From positions 1-13,013 of the forward strand of contig PKQR01000051.1 in assembly GCA_017578085.1 (NCBI GenBank): DNA of 13,013 nt, written 5' to 3'. This document shows positions 7,777 through 13,013 of this stretch, in pieces (the stretch's first letter is position 1; the number at the start of each line of letters is the position of its first letter). The stretch is from Bacillota bacterium (lineage in GTDB: Bacteria; Bacillota; Limnochordia; Limnochordales; ZCTH02-B6). Below the pieces are notes generated by a model that worked only from the letters and a program-made list of their open reading frames with translations, had not been told where the DNA came from and did no database searches. A program made the translations under genes and the position numbers.

Positions 7777-8249
7777 CACTGGGTCACCTCCAGGAGCAAA
7801 TCTTCAAACCGCTCCTTGGACGCCCGCACCGCCTCTAGCTCGTTGAGATCCAGGCAGTGGATGAAAATCTCGCTGCGGTCTGGACTGATCCCAATCGGTA
7901 CCGCTCCCGGCGTCAGGCTGAGGAGATGGGTCAGCGCGGTGATGGTCGCGTCGGTCTTCAGCCGCAGCGGCAGAGCCACGATTCCGGGCCGGTGCCTGGG
8001 CTTGGGGGCCGTAGAGATCCGCACGACGAAGTTGGCAGCCATGATCAGCTCCCACAGGAACACGATGACAAACTTGACCAAAGCCGCCACCCGCTTGAGG
8101 TAGAACGGCTGGCCGGTCCCTTTGGTCAGCGCGTAGAGGATCGCACCGCCGACCACCGCGCCTGCGGCCGCGTGCCACCACGCCGATGAGCCCCACAGGG
8201 CCATCCAGCCCAGGGTCAGCAGGATGTGAATCGGCAGCTGCTGCCACAC
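7776..8249 (-). CDS. mrpE: Mrp antiporter subunit E
   Basis: Subunit E of the Mrp complex: two or three hydrophobic segments at the N-terminus, then a soluble domain with RPGIVALPLRL, SLTPG and IHCLD, all typical of the MnhE family. I chose the GTG at 8249 (157 residues) rather than the longer frame from the GTG at 8267. The inner GTG has AGGGGGGAG (8264-8256) six bases upstream, while the outer one has no purine-rich site and would add a charged MRGERS ahead of the first membrane helix. The 8249 start also gives the N-terminal length I recall for Bacillus MrpE. With it, the gap after mrpD is 14 bases; with the outer GTG the genes would overlap by four (GTGA). The family is certain. Confidence 0.9.
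   Translation of the reverse strand: MWQQLPIHILLTLGWMALWGSSAWWHAAAGAVVGGAILYALTKGTGQPFYLKRVAALVKFVIVFLWELIMAANFVVRISTAPKPRHRPGIVALPLRLKTDATITALTHLLSLTPGAVPIGISPDRSEIFIHCLDLNELEAVRASKERFEDLLLEVTQ
7784..7791 (-). promoter_or_regulatory. Ribosome binding site of mrpF
   Basis: GGAGGTGA inside the end of mrpE, seven bases before the ATG at 7776, decides between two adjacent start codons (GTG 7779, ATG 7776) in favour of the ATG. Confidence 0.7.
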
Positions 8250-8255
8250 GCTGCG

Positions 8256-8264
8256 CTCCCCCCT
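8256..8264 (-). promoter_or_regulatory. Ribosome binding site that sets the mrpE start
   Basis: The purine run AGGGGGGAG begins at the last base of the mrpD stop codon and stands six bases before the GTG at 8249. It lies downstream of the alternative GTG at 8267, so it cannot serve that codon, which is the main argument for the shorter MrpE. Confidence 0.6.
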
Positions 8265-9775
8265 CACAGCCCATAGGACGCCGGATCAAAGGCGCCCAGA
8301 ACAGCCCGGATGTAGGCCTGGCCGTCCAGCAGCTGCCCCGCGGCGGCGGTCGCATAGTCCAGGATAAACTGCGCGCCCAGGCCCATCAGGGCCGAGACGG
8401 CCACGAGCCCCCCGATGGCGGCCATCATGCCCCGGAACTCGCGGCTGTCCTTGTTGAGCCGCCGGTCGCCCAGCACCTCGCCCCAAAAACCGAGGCGGAA
8501 GATCTTGATCACGGCATACAGCGTCCCAAGGCTCACCACGATGGCGATCGCGGCGCTCACGAAGCGTTCTGCCTCCAGGGCCGCCCGGATGAGGGCCACC
8601 TTGCCGAAGAAGCCCGACATGGGCGGCACACCCACCAGGGCCAGCCCGGCCATGAGGTACAACACCGCCAGCGGCCCGTGGGTCGTCATCAGCCCGCCGA
8701 TGCGCTGCAGGTGGGAGGTCCCCGTCACCCGCTCAGCGGCGCCGGCGCACAGGAACAGCACCGTCTTGACCACCATTTGATGCAGCACAAAGATGACCGT
8801 GCCCGCGATGGACAAAGGTGTGAACACGGCGATGCCCAGCAGCATGTAGCCGATCTGGCTGACGATGTCGTAGGAGAGTATCCGCTTGAAGTCGGATTGG
8901 GCCACGGCCCCCATGATGCCGACGACCATGGTGGCTAAGGCCAGCGGCAAGAGCAGCCAGTGATGGGTAAAGGCCACGTCCTCCACAAACAGGAGCGTGT
9001 AGGTCCGCAAGAGGGCATACACCCCCACCTTGGAGAGCACGCCCGCGAAAAACGCGACCACCGCCGCCGGCGCGGCCGTGTACGTCTCGGGCAGCCACAC
9101 GTGCAGGGGCACCATGGCCGCCTTTAGCCCGAACACGACGAGAAACACCACGGCGATGACCGACAGCCAGCCGCCCGAATCGGACGTCTGGATGCGCACG
9201 GCGAGGTCGGCCATGTTCAACGTCCCGTACGTGCGGTATAGCCCCGCCACGCCCAAGAGAAAAAAGCCCGAAACCACGTTGTTGATCAGCACGTACTTGA
9301 GGGTTTCCCTGAGCTGGGCGCGGCGCCCGCCCAAAGCGGCCAGCAGGTAACTGGACATGAGCAGGAGCTCGAAAAAGACGAACAGGTTGAAGATGTCGCC
9401 TGTGAGGAACGACCCGTTGACGCCGACCAGGAGATACTGGAACGCCGGGTAGTAGAAGTGCTCTTCCTGCGCCCGTTCGAGGCTGTGGAACGCGAACAAA
9501 AGCACCGCCAGCGCGGCGACGTACGTCGCGGCCACGAAAGCCGCGCTGGTCAAGTCGGCCACCAGCACGATGCCGAAAGGCGCCGGCCAGTCCCCGAGGT
9601 TCAGCGTCTGGACTCCTTCGGTCCAAACCTGCGCGGCCAGGCGCAAGCTAACAACTACACCGAGGGCCACGGAGAGCAGGCTCAGCGAGCGCTGCACGGG
9701 GAGGCGCCGGGTGAGGATCAGGATGGCCCCCGTCGCCAGGGGCAGCACGATGGGTGCCGCGACCAGGTTATTCAT
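8264..9775 (-). CDS. mrpD: Mrp antiporter subunit D
   Basis: Large antiporter-like subunit (503 residues, about 14 membrane helices) homologous to the NuoM/NuoN proton-pumping subunits of complex I; with MrpA it forms the ion-translocating core. The charged membrane residues of the family are present: Glu136 in LFVFFELLLMSSYLL, Lys218 in FGLKAAMVPLHVWLPE, Lys249 in VLSKVG, Lys337 in HQMVVKTVLF and Lys392 in SGFFGKVALI. The length matches Bacillus MrpD (about 490-500). The ATG at 9775 follows a GGGGG stretch at six bases and overlaps the mrpC end by eight bases. NuoN-like proteins can be confused with MrpD, but the gene order A(B)-C-D-E-F-G settles it. Confidence 0.95.
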   Translation of the reverse strand: MNNLVAAPIVLPLATGAILILTRRLPVQRSLSLLSVALGVVVSLRLAAQVWTEGVQTLNLGDWPAPFGIVLVADLTSAAFVAATYVAALAVLLFAFHSLERAQEEHFYYPAFQYLLVGVNGSFLTGDIFNLFVFFELLLMSSYLLAALGGRRAQLRETLKYVLINNVVSGFFLLGVAGLYRTYGTLNMADLAVRIQTSDSGGWLSVIAVVFLVVFGLKAAMVPLHVWLPETYTAAPAAVVAFFAGVLSKVGVYALLRTYTLLFVEDVAFTHHWLLLPLALATMVVGIMGAVAQSDFKRILSYDIVSQIGYMLLGIAVFTPLSIAGTVIFVLHQMVVKTVLFLCAGAAERVTGTSHLQRIGGLMTTHGPLAVLYLMAGLALVGVPPMSGFFGKVALIRAALEAERFVSAAIAIVVSLGTLYAVIKIFRLGFWGEVLGDRRLNKDSREFRGMMAAIGGLVAVSALMGLGAQFILDYATAAAGQLLDGQAYIRAVLGAFDPASYGL

Positions 9776-10115
9776 GCTCGACCCCCGTTAAAGACGCCAC
9801 GTCGGTTGTGGAATGCTCCTCGAACGTGCGGTAGCCCAAAGCCAGCAACAGCGCGAAGACGCCCAAGCCGATGACGATGGCGGTCAGGATCAGCGCCTGC
9901 GGGATGGGGTCCATGACAGGTCCGGGCAGGCTCCCGTCTGCCAACAGGATGGGCGGGGCCGCGGTCTTCACGCCGCCTGACGTAAACAAGGCCAGGTTGA
10001 TCCCGTAACCCAAGAGGACTGAGCCGACGATGACCCGCAGCACCTCGCGCGTCAAGAGCAGGTACACCGAGCTGCCGACCACGACGCCGATGGTGATGGC
10101 CAAGAGCAGTTCCAT
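9768..10115 (-). CDS. mrpC: Mrp antiporter subunit C
   Basis: Small NuoK-like subunit of the Mrp complex, 115 residues with three membrane helices (about 4-22, 27-46 and 72-94). Family motifs are GINLALFTSGG (38-48) and DPIPQALILTAIVIGLG (69-85), the latter highly typical of MrpC. The C-terminal 20 residues are polar. It starts with ATG seven bases after the mrpAB stop, with AGGTGA overlapping that stop as ribosome binding site, and its last eight bases overlap mrpD, indicating coupled translation. Confidence 0.94.
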   Translation of the reverse strand: MELLLAITIGVVVGSSVYLLLTREVLRVIVGSVLLGYGINLALFTSGGVKTAAPPILLADGSLPGPVMDPIPQALILTAIVIGLGVFALLLALGYRTFEEHSTTDVASLTGVEHE

Positions 10116-10122
10116 CCGGGTG

Positions 10123-12957
10123 TCACCTTCCCTCCTGCGCCCGACGTATGCCGGTCAGCTGCCTGATGTCTTCCTGCCCGATGGGAATCCCGTCCGACAT
10201 GGCGGCCACCAGCCAGTGGATGGCGCCGAAAACGGCGAAGGCGACACCGAGGTCAAACAACGCGGCCGACGCCAGCTCCACCTCGCCCACGGTTGGCACG
10301 TGCCAATGGCCAAAGGCATGCGTCAGGAACGGCTTATCCACCAGCATCCCGGCCAGCCCCACGGCGGCCATGATCAGCAGCCCCGTGCCGATGAGATACC
10401 GGGGATGCACCGGCACCATGGCCAGCGCGGCCGTCCGCTCATAGGCCAGCGCCCAGATCACCACGGCCGACGCGGCCATGACGCCTGCCGCGAAACCGCC
10501 GCCCGGCTGGTTGTGCCCCCGGAAGAACAAGTAGAGGGAAAAGACTAGCACCATGTAAAACAGCACCCGGGAAATCGCGGGCACGATGACCGGGTTGATC
10601 ATCACGGGGCTCTTGAGCATGACCACCCCGCCCCGCTCCCGGCGGGATGATACGACGGTGTATACGGCCATGGCCGCGAGGCTGAACACTACGGTTTCAA
10701 AGGCGGTATCAAAGCCGCGGAAATCCGCAATGATGACGTTGACGATGTTCCGGCCGCCCCCGAGGGTAAAGCTGTTTTCCACGTAGTAGTGGCCGATGGA
10801 CGCGAACAACCGGTTTCCCTGGGCCAGCCACGTGACGCCCGCCGCCACGGCGCCCGCGAGGACGGCGACCAGCACGTTGCCTGCTCGCACCCTCCGCTCC
10901 GTCCAGACGTGCCGCAAGGCGGGCAGGAAACCAAACGCCAGAAACAGCGGGATGACGGCCACCGTCTCCACGATGGTCTGCGTGAGGGCCAGGTCCGGCG
11001 CGTTCCAGAGAAACCACAGCACCGCGATGGCAAATCCCACCGTCGCCGCGCCCAGGGCCATGGAGATGCGCAAGCCCGCCCCCGCGGCGAGCAGCGCCCC
11101 GCCCATCATGACCAGGCAGATGACCAACTCGAGCCACCCTACGGGGGTCATGGACGCCCACGCCGCCTCCCCCCCTGGAAAGCCGGACCGGATGGTGGCG
11201 AACCCCACCAGGCCCATGGCAAAGACGATGATGTAGACGAAGTAGTCCCGGATGCGGCCGGTCATCCAGCGACTGGTAAACGCCCTGGACCCCTGCTCCA
11301 GCCCCGACAGCATCCGCTGGTAGATGACATTGACGTTGATCGGCGCGCCGCTCACCCGCTCAAACCAGGGAGCAAGCCGCGGCAGTTGCCAATAGACAAG
11401 GGCGCCCAAGGCGAGGGCCGTGAGGCTCATCCCCAGGGCGGGCGTGACACCGTGCCACAGGCTCAGGTGCACGGAAACCGGCTGCCCGGACAGCGCCATA
11501 ACGGCCGGGCCCACCACCGTCCCCTCCACCAGCTGCGGATACACCCCAAGAAGGAGGACGAGGGCCCCGAGCACGATGGGCGGGGCCAAAAGCCCCCAGG
11601 GGGCTTCATGCGGGGACTTGGGCGTCTCGCCGGTTTCGGGGCCAAGGAAGACCTTGAGGGTAAGGATGAGGCAGTACGCGGTTGTGAAAACGCTGCCGGC
11701 CACGGCCAGCACGGGCAGGAGCGCCGTAAACCCGTTGGCTGGGATCGGCGGGTAGAGCAGCGCCTCCAAGATCATCTCCTTGCTGACGAAACCGTTGAGC
11801 AACGGCACCCCGGCCATGGCAAAGGCGCCCACGAACATGAGCGCGGCCGTGACGGGCATCTTCCTCCCCAACCCCGACAAGCGCCTGACGTCCCGGGTGC
11901 CGGTTTCGTGGTCGATGATGCCGACGCCCATAAACAAGGCGCCTTTAAAGATGCCGTGGTTGAGGATGTGCAGGACCGCTGCGGCCAGCGCCGCCTCCGT
12001 GTAAAAGGCGAACATCGTCATGATGAAACCCAGTTGGCTGACGGTGCTGTAGGCCAAGAGCGCCTTGAGATCCCGCTGCTGAACCGCCAGGAACCCGCCC
12101 AGGACCATGGTGGCCAGGCCCACCGCAGCGATGGTGTAAAACCACAACTCCGTCCCGCCCAGGATGGCTCCCATGCGGGCCGCGAGGAAGAGCCCCGCCT
12201 TGACCATGGTGGCCGAATGCAGGTACGCGCTCACCGGCGTCGGCGCGGCCATGGCGCCCGGCAGCCACAAGTGAAAGGGCGCCTGCGCCGACTTGGTGAA
12301 AGCCCCAAGCAAGATCAAAAGGACGATCGCCGGGTAATAGCGGTGTGTGACGATTTCCGGCGCCCTCTCGGCCAGTTCTTGCAGGGACATGGTGCCGGCG
12401 GCCTGGCCCAAAAGCAAGAACCCCGCCAGGAGCGCCAAGCCGCCCATGACCGTGATCAGCATGGCCTTCAAGGCGCCTTCCCGCGATTCCGCGCGGGTGT
12501 GCCAAAAGCCGATGAGCAGAAACGAGCTGACGGAGGTGATCTCCCAGAACATGTAGAGGGTCAGGAGATTGTCGGCCGTGACGACGCCGAGCATGGCCCC
12601 CATAAATAAGAGGAGGCAAACGTAAAACCGGCTCAAGTCTTCCCCGGGGCCTAGGTACGAGACCGAGTACGCGACGACCAGCGTACCGATGCCCGCGATG
12701 AGCAGTCCAAAGAGGAGGCCGAATCCGTCCAGCCGCAGGGAGAACTCCAGGCCAAACGCCGGCGCCCAGCGCCACACGGACGCGAAGGTCTCGCCGCCGG
12801 CCAACCGCGGGATGAGGCGCAGCAGGTAAACGGTGATGGCGGCCGGCAGCGGCAAGAGCAGCCACCCCAGGTACCGGTGAAACCGGCGGGCCGCGACGGG
12901 CACAAGCCCAGCGGCGGCAAAGGGCAGGAGGACCACAAGTTGCAGCGCCGACGCCAT
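10123..12957 (-). CDS. mrpA: Fused Mrp antiporter subunits A and B
   Basis: Largest subunit of the Mrp Na+/H+ antiporter, 944 residues. Residues 1 to about 500 are the NuoL/ND5-like channel part, with Glu139 in MFWEITSVSSFLLIGFW, Lys222 in FTKSAQAPFHLWLPGAM, His247 and Lys253 in LHSATMVKAG, Lys298, HGIFKG with Lys338, and Lys393. From about 600 follows the MbhD/E-like section: APDLALTQTIVETVAVIP with Asp655 and Glu664, then IADFRGFDTAFET with Asp745 and Asp750. After a short linker, about 785-925 is a complete MrpB domain: GHNQPGGGFAAGV (814-826), PFLTHAFG (876-883) and ELASAALFDLGV (894-905). Separate MrpA and MrpB are usually about 780-800 and 140 residues, so this is a full fusion with no loss. 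There is no separate mrpB in the operon. ATG 12957 has AAGGGGG six bases upstream, and an in-frame stop lies 14 codons above. Confidence 0.95.
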   Translation of the reverse strand: MASALQLVVLLPFAAAGLVPVAARRFHRYLGWLLLPLPAAITVYLLRLIPRLAGGETFASVWRWAPAFGLEFSLRLDGFGLLFGLLIAGIGTLVVAYSVSYLGPGEDLSRFYVCLLLFMGAMLGVVTADNLLTLYMFWEITSVSSFLLIGFWHTRAESREGALKAMLITVMGGLALLAGFLLLGQAAGTMSLQELAERAPEIVTHRYYPAIVLLILLGAFTKSAQAPFHLWLPGAMAAPTPVSAYLHSATMVKAGLFLAARMGAILGGTELWFYTIAAVGLATMVLGGFLAVQQRDLKALLAYSTVSQLGFIMTMFAFYTEAALAAAVLHILNHGIFKGALFMGVGIIDHETGTRDVRRLSGLGRKMPVTAALMFVGAFAMAGVPLLNGFVSKEMILEALLYPPIPANGFTALLPVLAVAGSVFTTAYCLILTLKVFLGPETGETPKSPHEAPWGLLAPPIVLGALVLLLGVYPQLVEGTVVGPAVMALSGQPVSVHLSLWHGVTPALGMSLTALALGALVYWQLPRLAPWFERVSGAPINVNVIYQRMLSGLEQGSRAFTSRWMTGRIRDYFVYIIVFAMGLVGFATIRSGFPGGEAAWASMTPVGWLELVICLVMMGGALLAAGAGLRISMALGAATVGFAIAVLWFLWNAPDLALTQTIVETVAVIPLFLAFGFLPALRHVWTERRVRAGNVLVAVLAGAVAAGVTWLAQGNRLFASIGHYYVENSFTLGGGRNIVNVIIADFRGFDTAFETVVFSLAAMAVYTVVSSRRERGGVVMLKSPVMINPVIVPAISRVLFYMVLVFSLYLFFRGHNQPGGGFAAGVMAASAVVIWALAYERTAALAMVPVHPRYLIGTGLLIMAAVGLAGMLVDKPFLTHAFGHWHVPTVGEVELASAALFDLGVAFAVFGAIHWLVAAMSDGIPIGQEDIRQLTGIRRAQEGR

Positions 12958-12978
12958 CGGTAACCCCCTTGGTCCTGT

Positions 12979-12996
12979 GGCCGTCCGGGCACGGCC
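12979..12996 (-). other. Small inverted repeat in the mrpA leader
   Basis: GGCCGT and ACGGCC (six-base arms, six-base spacer CCGGGC read on the plus strand) lie 21 bases upstream of the mrpA start and just before its ribosome binding site. It could be a leader hairpin or an operator half, but in GC-rich DNA such short repeats arise by chance. The remaining leader to the window edge shows no convincing -10/-35 pair, so the operon promoter is probably outside. Confidence 0.3.
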
Positions 12997-13013
12997 GACT
13001 CACAACTCGAGCA

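Noticed and set aside
7276..8103. 275-codon plus-strand frame across mrpG, mrpF and mrpE
   Set aside because: It runs through three real, motif-bearing genes on the other strand and shows no membrane segments or recognised domain itself.
10789..12609. 606-codon open frame on the plus strand opposite mrpA
   Set aside because: Its product is rich in Gly, His, Arg, Gln and Asp without any domain, and it mirrors a clearly real membrane protein gene. Long antisense frames are usual in GC-rich DNA with strong third-position bias.
8264..12957. Respiratory complex I (nuo) operon
   Set aside because: MrpA, MrpC and MrpD resemble NuoL, NuoK and NuoM/N, but MrpE, F and G and the MrpB domain occur only in Mrp-type antiporters (and related Mbh/Mbx complexes), and no hydrogenase or NADH-binding subunits are present.

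Overview
The window is a compact, GC-rich (roughly two-thirds G+C by eye) bacterial segment with two convergent operons and almost no non-coding DNA. The left operon reads rightward and has the gene content and domain layout of the Bacillus-type fad operon. It holds a long-chain acyl-CoA ligase whose start lies outside the window, a fused 3-hydroxyacyl-CoA dehydrogenase/enoyl-CoA hydratase with the dehydrogenase part first (FadN type), a thiolase (FadA) and a long acyl-CoA dehydrogenase (FadE). The right operon reads leftward and encodes a complete Mrp-type cation/proton antiporter in the order mrpA(B), C, D, E, F, G, with MrpB fused to the C-terminus of MrpA.

Layout: 1-1494 fadD (5' truncated by the window edge), 1553-3955 fadN, 3972-5177 fadA, 5226-7001 fadE. 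Positions 7002-7130 are a convergent intergenic region with a long inverted repeat and a perfect 22-bp palindrome, probably a two-way terminator. On the minus strand, reading from the right, come mrpAB (12957-10123), mrpC (10115-9768), mrpD (9775-8264), mrpE (8249-7776), mrpF (7776-7495) and mrpG (7523-7131). Positions 12958-13013 are the start of the mrp leader, and the promoter is probably beyond the edge. No stretch over 300 bases lacks a gene, and I see no tRNA, rRNA, mobile element or CRISPR array.

How the genes work together: the ligase activates a fatty acid to acyl-CoA, FadE makes the trans-2-enoyl-CoA, FadN hydrates it and oxidises the 3-hydroxyacyl-CoA, and FadA cleaves off acetyl-CoA. 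This is one complete turn of beta-oxidation from four adjacent genes; electron-transfer flavoprotein genes are not in the window. The Mrp proteins form one membrane complex that expels Na+ (or other monovalent cations) in exchange for H+. The two operons share only their terminator region; I see no sign that they are functionally linked.

Organism: the FadN/FadA/FadE set, AAGGAGG-like ribosome binding sites and GTG starts suggest a GC-rich member of the Bacillota (for example the Symbiobacterium/Thermaerobacter/Limnochorda kind). This is an inference; Deinococcus-Thermus or another phylum with the same fad layout is not excluded. I found no undescribed system. The points most worth a second look are the MrpA-MrpB fusion with a possible internal start for the MrpB part, and the structured convergent intergenic region.
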